The notes: generated by a model not told the origin, from the sequence alone. Counted from the first letter of the stretch, positions 46,537 through 55,740 are shown. The stretch: DNA of 64,000 nt from Pseudomonas delhiensis (GCF_900187975.1 NZ_FZPC01000001.1:310001-374000), one strand, 5' to 3'. Program-made: numbers and translations.

Positions 46537-47622
46537 ATGACCCCGTCCGCCTGCTTCTCCCAGAGCTACGCCGAGGCGCGTGGCAAGTTCCTCGCGGCCT
46601 GCACCGCCGCTGGCCTGGACGTGGAGTCCCACATCCACCCGCTGCCCGGTCGCGACGGTGAGCTACTGGCCCTCGACGTGGCCCGTGCCGGCCCCGCGCA
46701 CTCCCACCACCTGCTGATCGTCAGCAGCGGCTGCCACGGCGTTGAAGGCTTCTGCGGCTCCGCCGTGCAGATAGCCCTGCTACGCGACGCGCAATGGCTG
46801 GCCGATGCACTCGCCGGCGACTGCGCGGTACTGTTCCTGCACGCGGCCAACCCTTATGGCTTCTCCTGGTGGCGGCGCTGGACCCACGAGAACGTCGACC
46901 TCAACCGCAACTTCCTAGATTTCTCCACCCCACCTCCGCAGAACCCCGGCTACCAGGCGCTCGACCCGCTGCTGATCCCACCTCACTGGCCGGCCCGGAT
47001 GAGTCACGCGCGCCTGCTGCTGCATGCCCTGCGCCATGGGCGACAGAGCCTGCAGGCGGCAATCTCGGCAGGACAGGCCAGCCACCCGCGCGGGCTGTTC
47101 TACGTCGGTTCCGAGCCCACCTGGAGCAACCGCGCGGTGCGCGCGGTGCTGCGCCGGCACGGCCAGCAGTGCCGAGAACTGGCCTGGATCGACCTGCACA
47201 CGGGCCTGGGACCACGCGGACATGGCGAGTACATCCATTCCGGCGAGCCTACCGCCGAATCGCTGAACCGCGCTCGCGCCTGGTGGGGCGAGGCGTTGCG
47301 CTCATCGGAGGAGGGCAACAGCGTTTCGGTGCGGCTCAGCGGCAAGATGGCTCACGCTGCGCTGGAGGAGTGTCCGCAGGCGCGGCTGACTCCCATGACT
47401 CTAGAGTTCGGCACACTGCCCGGGTTGCAAGTGCTCGACGCACTGCGCGCCGAACAGTGGCTGGAGTGCACTGCACAGGTGCCGGCGGACAAGGCCGCGC
47501 GGATCAAGCGGCAACTGCGCGACGCCTTCTACGTCGACGCGGACGACTGGAAGCAGCAGGTGCTGGAGCAATCCCGAGTGGCAGTCGACCAGGCGTTGAG
47601 TGGGCTGCGCGCGACGGCCTGA
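46537..47622 (+). CDS. DUF2817 zinc carboxypeptidase-like protein
   Basis: 361 residues, M14/AstE-like fold. Zinc ligands H67 and E70 in SSGCHGVEGF, and H221 in AWIDLHTGLG; Arg in ENVDLNRNFLDF binds the substrate carboxylate; the catalytic Glu is in PMTLEFGT. DUF2817 proteins are uncharacterised in function but carry the residues of carboxypeptidase or deacylase enzymes. ATG with GGAGA upstream; 113 nt after the MFS gene. Probably completes removal of an acyl or peptide group. Confidence 0.85.
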   Translation: MTPSACFSQSYAEARGKFLAACTAAGLDVESHIHPLPGRDGELLALDVARAGPAHSHHLLIVSSGCHGVEGFCGSAVQIALLRDAQWLADALAGDCAVLFLHAANPYGFSWWRRWTHENVDLNRNFLDFSTPPPQNPGYQALDPLLIPPHWPARMSHARLLLHALRHGRQSLQAAISAGQASHPRGLFYVGSEPTWSNRAVRAVLRRHGQQCRELAWIDLHTGLGPRGHGEYIHSGEPTAESLNRARAWWGEALRSSEEGNSVSVRLSGKMAHAALEECPQARLTPMTLEFGTLPGLQVLDALRAEQWLECTAQVPADKAARIKRQLRDAFYVDADDWKQQVLEQSRVAVDQALSGLRATA

Positions 47623-47770
47623 GTGGCCGCCACGCAGGTTCGACCAGGCCCTTCAGAGGGGCGGCATGTAATGCCTGCGGGCCCTGGATCTGCGGCGCAT
47701 GGCCGAGCTTGTCGAAGCATGGGAAAGGACGTGAGAAGCCTGGCAGCGCGCGTGGCGCTCGCCTTGCCTG

Positions 47771-47793
47771 CTGGAGCGAGCGTGCTCGCGAAC
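47771..47793. repeat. Truncated REP sequence
   Basis: CTGGAGCGAGCGTGCTCGCGAAC, a diverged single copy of the GTAGGAGCGAGC family, in the convergent gap between the DUF2817 and DUF1329 genes. Confidence 0.5.
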
Positions 47794-47854
47794 GACCACG
47801 AGACCACGTGATATCCCTCACCCACACGAAGAGCACCTCCGCCTTGCACACAGA

Positions 47855-47880
47855 GCAAAAAGGCGGACATCCGACCGCCT
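47855..47880 (-). terminator. Intrinsic terminator of the DUF1329/DUF1302 unit
   Basis: On the minus strand, AGGCGG / CCGCCT stem followed by TTTTTGC, about 20 bases after the DUF1329 stop. Confidence 0.75.
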
Positions 47881-47902
47881 GAAATGGAGTTGCCCTGTCG
47901 TT

Positions 47903-49261
47903 TCAACGAATCCCGGTCGCGCGCAGGGCGCTGGGAGTGAAGTCGTTGCTGGTGGACTCGATATTGAACTGGTACGCCCCCTTCTCCTCGTTGCGCAGGC
48001 CAGACACCGTGTAGCGTCCGGAGACCACGTCATAGTGGGTTTCGGCGGTCAGCCAAGTGAACTGCTGGTCGTAGAACGGTCGCGAGTGGCCCTCGGAAAC
48101 GCGCCAGAGGTTGCCGCGGCCGTCGTAGGCGTCGGCCTCGGCGATCTGCCAGCTGTCTTCGTCGATATACAGGTCGCGCTTACTGTAGACATGACGCTGG
48201 CCCGGCTTCAGTGTCGCCTCCAGGTGCCACACGCGGTGCAGCTCGTAGCGGGTGTAGTCGGGGTTCAGGTGGCCTGGCTTGACGATGTCGGCATACTTGG
48301 CCTTGGGCGAGTCCAGAGCAAAGCTGTTGTAGGGGATGAATAGCTCCTGCTTTCCCACCAGCTTCCAGTCGTAGCGGTTGGGCGCGCCGTTGAACATGTC
48401 GAAGTCGTCGTAGGTTCGCATGCCTTCCGCTCCGGGGCTGTCGTAACCCACCTGTGGGGCCCGGCGCACGCGGCGCTGGCCGGCGTTGTACATCCAGGCC
48501 ATACGCGGCTCCTTGACTTGGTTGATGGTCTCCAGCACCAGCATCACGCTGCCTGCGCGACGTGGCGGCGAGAGAATCTCCTGGCGGAAGTAGTAGAGGA
48601 TGTTGCCCATCTTCGCCGGGTCGTAGTCCTTCAGTCCGAAGGGGAAGGCGAACTGCTCCTTCATGTAGCTGATGGTGTTGTCGCCGTTGGTCTGCGGATT
48701 CATCTGCGCGGTGGTGCGCAGCATGGTCTTGCCGCGGTAGCGGGTGACGTGGTTCCAGATCGCCTCCAAGCCGTTCTGCGGGATCGGGAAGGGAATCGAG
48801 ACCTTGAAGTTCTCCAGGCCGTTGCCGCCCTCGACGAGGCGGGTGGCGCTGGCGTTGGCCTTTACGGCGGCAAGTACCTCGGCCGGGTAGGCAGCGCTGC
48901 GGTGGCTGGGGTAGACCGGGATGCGATAGCTGTCCGGGAAGCGCTTGAACATCGCCAGTTGTCCGGGCGTCAGCTTCGCCTTGTACTGCTCGACGTTCTG
49001 CGCGGTGATGGTAAACAGCGGCTTCTCGCCGGCGTAGGGATCGGTGAGGAAGCCGGCGGCGTCGAGGGCACCGGCGCTGGCGGCGAGGCCGCCGGTCCAA
49101 GCTGGGATGCTGCCATCCGCGTTGCCGGCCTTCTCGGCGCCCAGCGGCGTCAGGTCGGCGCCCAGGCGCGCAGCCTGGTCGGCTGATACGGCGGCCATGA
49201 CCTGGCCGGCGAGCAGGCCAAGGCTGAGGCAGCCGGCCTTCATCAGGAGCTTGTGCTTCAT
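47903..49261 (-). CDS. DUF1329 outer-membrane-associated protein
   Basis: 452 residues with a signal peptide (about 1-24, ending QVMAAVSA). The middle and end show the DUF1329 pattern: NADGSIPAWTGG, PVYPSHRSAAYP, GAPNRYDWKLVGKQE and YEKRRVWHLEATLKPGxRHxYxKRxxY-like wording. DUF1329 and DUF1302 proteins are almost always encoded as a pair with exporter or lipid/hydrophobic substrate genes; their joint role is outer-membrane handling of hydrophobic or steroid-like compounds in some cases. Here the pair has no exporter beside it. 20 nt downstream of DUF1302. Confidence 0.9.
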   Translation of the reverse strand: MKHKLLMKAGCLSLGLLAGQVMAAVSADQAARLGADLTPLGAEKAGNADGSIPAWTGGLAASAGALDAAGFLTDPYAGEKPLFTITAQNVEQYKAKLTPGQLAMFKRFPDSYRIPVYPSHRSAAYPAEVLAAVKANASATRLVEGGNGLENFKVSIPFPIPQNGLEAIWNHVTRYRGKTMLRTTAQMNPQTNGDNTISYMKEQFAFPFGLKDYDPAKMGNILYYFRQEILSPPRRAGSVMLVLETINQVKEPRMAWMYNAGQRRVRRAPQVGYDSPGAEGMRTYDDFDMFNGAPNRYDWKLVGKQELFIPYNSFALDSPKAKYADIVKPGHLNPDYTRYELHRVWHLEATLKPGQRHVYSKRDLYIDEDSWQIAEADAYDGRGNLWRVSEGHSRPFYDQQFTWLTAETHYDVVSGRYTVSGLRNEEKGAYQFNIESTSNDFTPSALRATGIR

Positions 49262-49281
49262 GAGGAGTTCTCCGGAGGGCG

Positions 49282-51144
49282 TCAGAAGCTGACGCCCAGG
49301 CTGACGGCGAGGAAATCGCGGTCGGTGTTGGTGTTGTAGTCGCCGCCGAAGTAGTCGGTGTAGCTGATGCTGGCGGTGTATTTGCTCAGGTATTCGCCGT
49401 CCAGGCCGATGCTCAGGGCTTTCTCGCCCTCGCTGAAGGTCGGGCCGTAGCCCTGAACGTCGTGGGAGAACGACAGGTTGGGCTTCAGAGTGACGCCACC
49501 GATCATGTCGTTGTATTCAAGCTGGCCACGCAGACGGTAGCCCCAGGAGTTGGCGGTGTAGAAGCCATGGCTATTGCACTCGTCAGGGTTGGTGGTGTTG
49601 ACCACCCCGGTGCATAGTGCGTTACCCGCCAGGCCGAGCAGCGACGAGCTGCCGGCCGCGCCCAGCTCGCCATTGCCATAGACGCTGCTGCGGCCGAAGC
49701 GCAGGGCAGTACCGTCGGTGGGGCCGAGGTTGCTGACGTGGCTGAGGCCGACCTCGCCGATCAGCGTCAGGCGGTCGGCGCGGATCAGGCTGATCTGGTC
49801 GAAGGTGTTGGTCAGGGTGACCTGCGCCTGGGTCACCGGCTTGCGCTGGTAGCCCTGGATCAGCGAACCATAGGCCGAGTCGGCCCAGCCGCTGGCGAAG
49901 ATCGGCAGGCCAGCGTTGACCGCCGGGTTGGTGGACGCAGAGCCGAGGGTGGCTGCAGCGGAAATGTCGGTGCCATTGAGTCCCAGCGGCATATTCGGCC
50001 GGTAGCTTATTTCGCCGGAGAGCGCCGCGGTACCCACCGTGGTGTTGAAGCTCAGGCCGTACAGGCGGATGTCTTCGGGGTAGGTCAGGAAGTAGCGCGC
50101 AGTACTGCGCCCCCCCTGGCCGAACAGGCCGCCGACCGGGTCGGCCAGCGCGCCCTTGCCGACAACCCAGCTGCTGTAGGGTGTGCGGCTATGGTAGTTC
50201 ATGGCGTAGAGGCCAAACTCGGTATCGTTCAGCGACTCCGCCATCCAGTGCAGGGCCACGCCGAACTGGCCGCCATCGCGGGCGTCCCTGTCGCCCAGGC
50301 GCGGTACGTAGCCATAGCCGCCCTTGATCCCGGTGCCGTCGATGTCGCGGTCGAAGTCGCTACCGTTGATCGCCATGCCTATGTCACAGCCCTGGGCGAC
50401 GATGTCGCTGCCGAAGAAAGTGCCGCAGTTGTCCACCACGGTCTTTTCCCACTCCAACTGGTAGAAGACCTCCACCGAGAGCGAGTCGCTGATGCCCTGG
50501 TTGAAATAGAACATGTTCACCGGGATCAGCGCCTCCTTGACCTCGGAGCCAGGGCGGCGCAGGGCCGAGACGTCGACCGGGTTGATGCTATTGATGCCAT
50601 TCTGGATGAAGGTGCTCTCGCCCCAACTCACCACCTGTTTGCCCAAGCGCACGGTACCTGGCAGGTCGCGCAGGTTGTAGTTGTGATAGATGAAGGCGTC
50701 GAGCAACTGCGCGCCGGAGGAGCGCGCGGCCTGGTCACGGCCGCTGTCGTCGATGTCGTAGAGGTGCTGGTGACCGTCCTTCAGCTCGAAGTCATACCAG
50801 TACTTGCCGCGTAGGAACACGCCAGTGTCCTGGTATTTCAGCTCCAGGTCGTGCACGCCCTTGAACAGCGTGGAAAAGGCCTCGCCCTTCTTGAAGTTCA
50901 GCCTGTTGTCGTCGGAGGTAGCGCTGGAGGCGCTGCCTCCATTGCGGCTGCCGATGAATTTCCTGTCCGGATTGTCCATGGCCCAACTGGCGCCGATGGA
51001 CAGGCTGGAATCGAAGCGACCCTCGATCTCCCCGATGTTGAATGTTGCCGCATGGGCCGGCAACACGCCGCCCAGGGCCATGCCGATTGTCAGTGCCAGT
51101 TTCCGCGGCTGCTGGGACGCACCGTCGGTTCTTGTTCTTTTCAT
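49282..51144 (-). CDS. DUF1302 outer-membrane protein
   Basis: 620 residues; signal sequence (about 1-33, IGMALGGVLPAHA). The DUF1302 hallmarks are RFDSSLSIGASWAMDNPD, RLNFKKGEAFSTLFKGVHDLELKY, GKQVVSWGESTFIQNGINSINPVDVSALRRPGSE, and a beta-barrel ending DFLAVSLGVSF with terminal Phe. Predicted outer-membrane channel. Same strand and 20 nt from DUF1329. Confidence 0.9.
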   Translation of the reverse strand: MKRTRTDGASQQPRKLALTIGMALGGVLPAHAATFNIGEIEGRFDSSLSIGASWAMDNPDRKFIGSRNGGSASSATSDDNRLNFKKGEAFSTLFKGVHDLELKYQDTGVFLRGKYWYDFELKDGHQHLYDIDDSGRDQAARSSGAQLLDAFIYHNYNLRDLPGTVRLGKQVVSWGESTFIQNGINSINPVDVSALRRPGSEVKEALIPVNMFYFNQGISDSLSVEVFYQLEWEKTVVDNCGTFFGSDIVAQGCDIGMAINGSDFDRDIDGTGIKGGYGYVPRLGDRDARDGGQFGVALHWMAESLNDTEFGLYAMNYHSRTPYSSWVVGKGALADPVGGLFGQGGRSTARYFLTYPEDIRLYGLSFNTTVGTAALSGEISYRPNMPLGLNGTDISAAATLGSASTNPAVNAGLPIFASGWADSAYGSLIQGYQRKPVTQAQVTLTNTFDQISLIRADRLTLIGEVGLSHVSNLGPTDGTALRFGRSSVYGNGELGAAGSSSLLGLAGNALCTGVVNTTNPDECNSHGFYTANSWGYRLRGQLEYNDMIGGVTLKPNLSFSHDVQGYGPTFSEGEKALSIGLDGEYLSKYTASISYTDYFGGDYNTNTDRDFLAVSLGVSF

Positions 51145-51518
51145 GCTGTTCTCCGCCAGGAACCTGCTTCAAGGGGGAAGCCCAGGGGCTTCCCGCGCAC
51201 CCGGCACCGCGAAGAAGCGCGGCGAACCGAGGGGGGCGGTCGCATGGTAAGAGCCGCGTCACATTGCCGGCCTCTGAAAAAAACTCATGCCCATAGCCAA
51301 AAGCGCGAATACCCGGCAGAGACCGAGTCATCCGATAACCACTCCTAGCTCATCTCGCTTGATTCCGGCCCCCCTGGCACTGGTATGCCATTCCGATGGT
51401 GACCACCTTCAGGCCATCAGCTGTACCCGGTTGACCTCGGGCTACCTCGGTGGCTGTGCGCCTGGCTGAAGGAGAGCTCGCACAGCTCCCCACGTCCAAG
51501 ATGAAAATGCTTCCGCCG
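51145..51518. other. Intergenic region, no gene seen
   Basis: 374 bases between the DUF1302 start and the LysR stop. Should hold the DUF1302 promoter; no clear hairpin or operator was recognised. Confidence 0.4.
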
Positions 51519-52439
51519 TTACCGTCCAATTACCGGCTTCCACGACTCCAACTGACGCTCGGCATGTCGCACCAGGATTTCCAGCAATAGCGCCTGGGTG
51601 TGCGGTGGTGTCTCGTCGCAACGGCTGAGGGCATACAGCGTGACCTTCACCGTCGGTGACAAGGGGCGCTGTGCCGTGAGGCGGTCATCGGCCCCCTGTG
51701 CGGTGAATGGATCGACCAGGGCCAGCCCCGCGCCGGCCTCCACCAGCGTGCGTGCCAGCGCGTAGGTCTGTACTGCAATGCGTATCCTCGGGGGCGGCTC
51801 CAGCATGCCGAGGTGACCGTCCAGGCGGGCACGGAGCGGATCGGAGGCTGACAGACCGATCATCGGCTCACCTGCCAGTTCCGCAAGCGGCAGGGGTCGT
51901 CCCAGTTGCTCCTCACGCCAGTGACCGCGAGGGGCCAGCGCTATCAGTGGCCCACTGGCTATGGGCAGGGCTCGCAGGCCCGGATGCTCACTCGGCTGCA
52001 GTGTGAGGGCGAGGTCCAGTTCGCGCATCAGCAGACTCTGTACCAGCTCCCGTGAATGCAGGGTCGCCAATTCGCAGCTACTGCGTGGGTAGCGGTCGGT
52101 CCATTCGCGGATCACCGAGGGCAGCAGCGATAGCGCCATGGCCGGTGTCGCGCCTACGCGCAGGCGATGCTCGGGCAAGTTGCGCAGGCTCTGCGCCAAC
52201 CGTCGCACGCCCTGCAGGCTTTCGCTGACCTTGGCGACTTCGCGTTCCAGTTCCAGGGCCTCAGGCGTGGGCTGGAGCTTGCCGCGCACGCGCAGGAACA
52301 GCGGAAAGCCCAGTTGCTGCTCGGCGTGCTGCAGCACCTTGGTAACTGCCGGCTGCGAGACATGCAGCAACTGCGCGGCGCCGCTGACCGAGCCGGTCTC
52401 GCGAATGGCCTGGAACACTTCTATGTGACGCAACCGCAT
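51519..52439 (-). CDS. LysR-family regulator divergent from the DadA-like gene
   Basis: 306 residues. Helix-turn-helix in VSGAAQLLHVSQPAVTKVLQHAEQQLG (about 18-44), effector domain with RVGATPAMALSLLPSVI. Same protein class as regulators of amino-acid catabolism. Shares a 131-bp divergent promoter region with the oxidase gene, containing a LysR-type dyad. Confidence 0.9.
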   Translation of the reverse strand: MRLRHIEVFQAIRETGSVSGAAQLLHVSQPAVTKVLQHAEQQLGFPLFLRVRGKLQPTPEALELEREVAKVSESLQGVRRLAQSLRNLPEHRLRVGATPAMALSLLPSVIREWTDRYPRSSCELATLHSRELVQSLLMRELDLALTLQPSEHPGLRALPIASGPLIALAPRGHWREEQLGRPLPLAELAGEPMIGLSASDPLRARLDGHLGMLEPPPRIRIAVQTYALARTLVEAGAGLALVDPFTAQGADDRLTAQRPLSPTVKVTLYALSRCDETPPHTQALLLEILVRHAERQLESWKPVIGR

Positions 52440-52471
52440 AGGACTCTCCGGCGGGGGCTTCGCAGAGACAT

Positions 52472-52493
52472 ATAACCTTGATTTATAGGTTGT
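52472..52493. promoter_or_regulatory. LysR-type operator dyad
   Basis: ATAACCT...AGGTTGT: AACCT at 52474-52478 and AGGTT at 52487-52491, with an AT-rich eight-base centre. It lies 33 bases upstream of the LysR start and about 80 bases from the oxidase start, the usual place of an autoregulatory LysR box. Confidence 0.6.
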
Positions 52494-52570
52494 CCATTTT
52501 TATTGATTGTCTGTCGCCTGTCATCCGCGCTTAAGGTCGTGGCCTAGAAACCGCAGCATGGTGGGATGGA

Positions 52571-53791
52571 ATGGCACAGAAGGTCTGCATCATCGGGGCA
52601 GGGGTGGTTGGTCTGGCGACCGCCTACGCATTGGTTCGCGAAGGGTTCGAGGTGACTGTGCTCGAGGCGCGCGACCAGGCCGGTTTGGAAACCAGCTACG
52701 CCAATGGCGGTCAATTGTCCTATCGCTATGTGGCGCCTCTAGCGGACCGAAGCGTGCCATTGCAGGCGCTGGGCTGGCTGCTGCGTGACGACGCGCCACT
52801 GCGCCTGCGCCCGCGCCTGGACCCGCAGCAGTGGCGCTGGATGTTGGCGTTCCTCGGCGCCTGCCGGCGCTCGGTGAACCAGCGCAATGCCGCCCGCCTC
52901 CTGCGCTTGGCGTTGTTCAGCCAGGCCACCCTGACGCAGTGGCGCGAGGATGGCCTGGAGGGCTTCGACTGGCGTCGCAACGGCAAGCTCGTGGCGTTCC
53001 GCGAAGCGTCTAGCTTCCAGGGTGCGCAGCGCAACCTGTCCGACCCAGCGATGCAGTTCGTGCTCGACGCGCGACAGTGCCGGGAACTCGATCCGGCGTT
53101 GGCGGAAACTCCCTTCGTCGGGGGCATCCTCACCCCGGACGAAGAAGTTGCCGACTGCCATCTGTTCTGCCTGCGCCTGGTCGAGCGCCTGCTGACTTAC
53201 GGGTCTTGCCGGATCCGCTACGCAAGCCCGGTGTCGCGCCTGCTCATGCAGGGGAACGCCGTGAAGGGCGTGGAGGCGGGGGGCGAGACGATCGAGGCTG
53301 AGCACGTAGTGCTTGCCGCCGGTTACCGCAGCGCCACGCTGCTGCCCGACGGGCCACGGCTGCCGCTATACCCGCTGAAAGGATACAGCCTGACAGCACC
53401 GATTGGGCCGGAGCATCAGGCCCCCACCATCAGCCTCACCGACTACGACCGCAAGGTTGTTTTTGCCGGCATCGGCGATCGCCTGCGAGTAGCAGCCATG
53501 GTGGACATCGTTGGTTTCGACCCTAGCCTGGAACCGCGACGCCTAGCGTTGCTGCGGACACAGGCCCAGGACACCCTGCCACGAGCCGGGAATTATGCCG
53601 CCGCCAGCGAATGGGCCGGCATGCGCCCGGCCACGCCTACCGGCATGCCCTTGGTGGGACCCGGGGGGCCGCGCAACCTCTGGTTCAATCTCGGTCACGG
53701 CGCCCTGGGGTTCACTCTGGCCTGCGGCAGCGGCCGCCTGATTGCCGAGCGAATTGCCCGGCGTACCCCGAGTATCGATGACGCGGGGTAG
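52571..53791 (+). CDS. FAD-dependent D-amino-acid dehydrogenase-like oxidoreductase
   Basis: 406 residues of the DadA/DAO fold. The FAD-binding IIGAGVVGLATAYAL sits at 7-21, followed by ETSYANGGQLSYRYVAPLAD, which is the DadA signature. The C-terminal side shows the second FAD contact GMRPATPTGMPLVGP and NLGHGALGFTLACGSG. It likely oxidises a D-amino acid (or related amine) to the imino acid. RidA, encoded next, would hydrolyse that imine. Confidence 0.87.
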   Translation: MAQKVCIIGAGVVGLATAYALVREGFEVTVLEARDQAGLETSYANGGQLSYRYVAPLADRSVPLQALGWLLRDDAPLRLRPRLDPQQWRWMLAFLGACRRSVNQRNAARLLRLALFSQATLTQWREDGLEGFDWRRNGKLVAFREASSFQGAQRNLSDPAMQFVLDARQCRELDPALAETPFVGGILTPDEEVADCHLFCLRLVERLLTYGSCRIRYASPVSRLLMQGNAVKGVEAGGETIEAEHVVLAAGYRSATLLPDGPRLPLYPLKGYSLTAPIGPEHQAPTISLTDYDRKVVFAGIGDRLRVAAMVDIVGFDPSLEPRRLALLRTQAQDTLPRAGNYAAASEWAGMRPATPTGMPLVGPGGPRNLWFNLGHGALGFTLACGSGRLIAERIARRTPSIDDAG

Positions 53792-53839
53792 GCCCCACGC
53801 CTGGCCGGCTGACATCCCCATGAACAGCAGGAGACGAGC

Positions 53840-54190
53840 ATGCAATTGACGCGTATATCCACCAACGAACGTCTTTCCAGTGCAATTGCCTACGGTTCGC
53901 TGGTTTTCCTCTCCGGTCAGGTGCCCGGGGTGGCATCCGACATCCACGGACAGACCCGCGAAGTGCTGGGCAAGATAGACGCTCTGCTGGCCGAGGCAGG
54001 CACGGACAAGGCGAATCTTCTCAGCGCGACCATCTACCTGAAGGACATAGGCACCGACTTCGAAGCTATGAACGAGGTGTGGTCGGCCTGGCTGCCGGCA
54101 GGCCATGCCCCCACCCGCACCACAGTGCAAGCCGAACTGGCGCGGCCTTCGGTCCGGGTAGAGATCACGGTGATCGCCGCCCGGCCCTGA
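53840..54190 (+). CDS. RidA-family (YjgF/YER057c/UK114) imine deaminase
   Basis: 116 residues. Conserved SAIAYGSLVFLSGQVP, the central LLSATIYLKD, and the active-site Arg in HAPTRTTVQAEL followed by VEITVIAARP. RidA proteins hydrolyse reactive enamine/imine intermediates, which fits placement 48 nt after the DadA-like gene. ATG preceded by GGAGA. Confidence 0.9.
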   Translation: MQLTRISTNERLSSAIAYGSLVFLSGQVPGVASDIHGQTREVLGKIDALLAEAGTDKANLLSATIYLKDIGTDFEAMNEVWSAWLPAGHAPTRTTVQAELARPSVRVEITVIAARP

Positions 54191-54231
54191 ACGGAACTCC
54201 ATCCAACAACCACAAGAGAGGCACGGAATCC

Positions 54232-55131
54232 ATGAATCGACTCGCACTGGGAGTGCTTGCGGCGACCAGCCTATTTTGCTGCGTAGCGCAGGCCAACGAG
54301 GAACTGCAAGGCACGCTGAAGAAGGTGGCCGATCGCGGGGAAATAACCCTGGGTTATCGCGATGCCTCGGTTCCCTTTTCCTACTTGGGCGATAACACCA
54401 CTCAACCAATGGGCTACTCGGTCGACCTCGCGAACAAGGTGGTCGAGCACTTGAAGACGAAGCTAGGGCGTCCGGAACTGAAGGTGAAGCACAACCTGGT
54501 GACCTCACAGACTCGCATCCCCCTGGTCCAGAACGGGACGGTAGATCTGGAGTGCGGTTCCACTGCAGTCACTGGCGAGCGCATGAAGCAGGTGGCATTT
54601 TCCTACGGCTTCATCTACGTGAAGGGCCAGTTGCTGACGGCCAAAAACAGCGGCATCGACGACCTCGACGATCTCAAGGGCAAGAACGTGGTGACCACCG
54701 CCGGAACTACCAATGAGCGCTTTCTCAAAGTCTACAATGCCAACCACAGCTTGGGCATGAACGTAATCAGCGCCAAGGACCACGGCGAGGCCTTCCTCAT
54801 GCTGCAATCCGGTCGGGCTGTGGCGTTCTTCATGGATGACGCATTGCTCTATGGCGAGCGCGCCAAGGCGCGCGACCCGCATGCCTGGGTAGTAGTAGGC
54901 GAACCGTACTCGCGGGAGATTTACGCCTGCATGGTGCGCAGGAACGACCCGCAGTTCCTCAATCTGGTCAACCACGTACTGGCTGATCTCTATGCCTCCG
55001 GCGAGATCCGCAGCATCTATCGGCGCTGGTTCGAAGAGCCCATTCCACCAAAGGGACTGAACCTGGAATTCCCCATGTCCAATGAATTGCAGGCGATCAT
55101 CGAGAAGCCGAGCAGCCAACCGGTTCAGTGA
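54232..55131 (+). CDS. ABC-type amino-acid-binding periplasmic protein
   Basis: 299 residues. Signal peptide about 1-22 (LAATSLFCCVAQA). The SBP_bac_3 pattern is clear: DRGEITLGYRDASVPFSYLGD, GYSVDLANKVVEHLK, VDLECGSTAVTGERMKQVAFS, DLKGKNVVTTAGTTNE and MVRRNDPQFLNLVNHVL. Closest in style to glutamate/aspartate-binding proteins. There are no permease or ATPase genes in the following DNA, so it must use a transporter encoded elsewhere or act in sensing. 41 nt after ridA, probably same transcript. Confidence 0.9.
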   Translation: MNRLALGVLAATSLFCCVAQANEELQGTLKKVADRGEITLGYRDASVPFSYLGDNTTQPMGYSVDLANKVVEHLKTKLGRPELKVKHNLVTSQTRIPLVQNGTVDLECGSTAVTGERMKQVAFSYGFIYVKGQLLTAKNSGIDDLDDLKGKNVVTTAGTTNERFLKVYNANHSLGMNVISAKDHGEAFLMLQSGRAVAFFMDDALLYGERAKARDPHAWVVVGEPYSREIYACMVRRNDPQFLNLVNHVLADLYASGEIRSIYRRWFEEPIPPKGLNLEFPMSNELQAIIEKPSSQPVQ

Positions 55132-55237
55132 ACCAGCTAGCAAGGCTACATGTTGAACTGCGGCGGGTGGAACTCGGCCGCAGTCAATAATTGGGAGCAG
55201 AAACGATTCGCCTAGGCGCCCCTTCGCCAACCAGCCC

Positions 55238-55740
55238 CTATCCAAGGGCTTTTAACCAGCCCGCTTGGATGACAAAAGCCATGAAAGCGACACAGAAACA
55301 GGCGAGCACGAACTTGGCCCAATAAGGATACCGACCAGGCCCAAAGCGAGTGGCAAATGGAGCAGTGCCCATGCCACCAACTGATAGGAAGAAAGCTCTA
55401 GGAAGGAATCAAACGAATATCCGGCCACAACCCAGGCAACAACCCGGACGATGGCCGCAAGCTCTAAGCACGAGAGCAAGGCCCATTCCAGCGCAGGGCT
55501 TCAATTTGAGTTTGGTGGACAGCAAAACCAACCAGGCCAGCAGCGACACCGCCAGGAACGTACGTCCCCAGGCACTCCAGAAGGCAACCACACCGGTTTC
55601 CTGTGCCCACCCGATTAAATATATCCAGAGCTTGGGGACTTGAATGATGAGGCTCCCAAACATGCCGACCAGGGCAAGACAACTGCCGGAGCTCAAAAGA
55701 GCAGACTTGGTAGCGGTATGGATAATGAGCCGAATTAGGG
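55238..55740 (-). pseudogene. Decayed membrane-protein locus
   Basis: One minus-strand frame contains hydrophobic segments (GMFGSLIIQVPKLWIYLIGW, TFLAVSLLAWLVLLSTKL, and after a TGA at 55409-55411, YWAKFVLACFCVAFMAFVIQ). The overlapping frame starting at 55479 is also hydrophobic. AAGGAG lies before an ATA codon where an ATG might have been. Either two tiny membrane proteins or one gene broken by an internal stop and frame slips. Function not identified. Confidence 0.35.
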
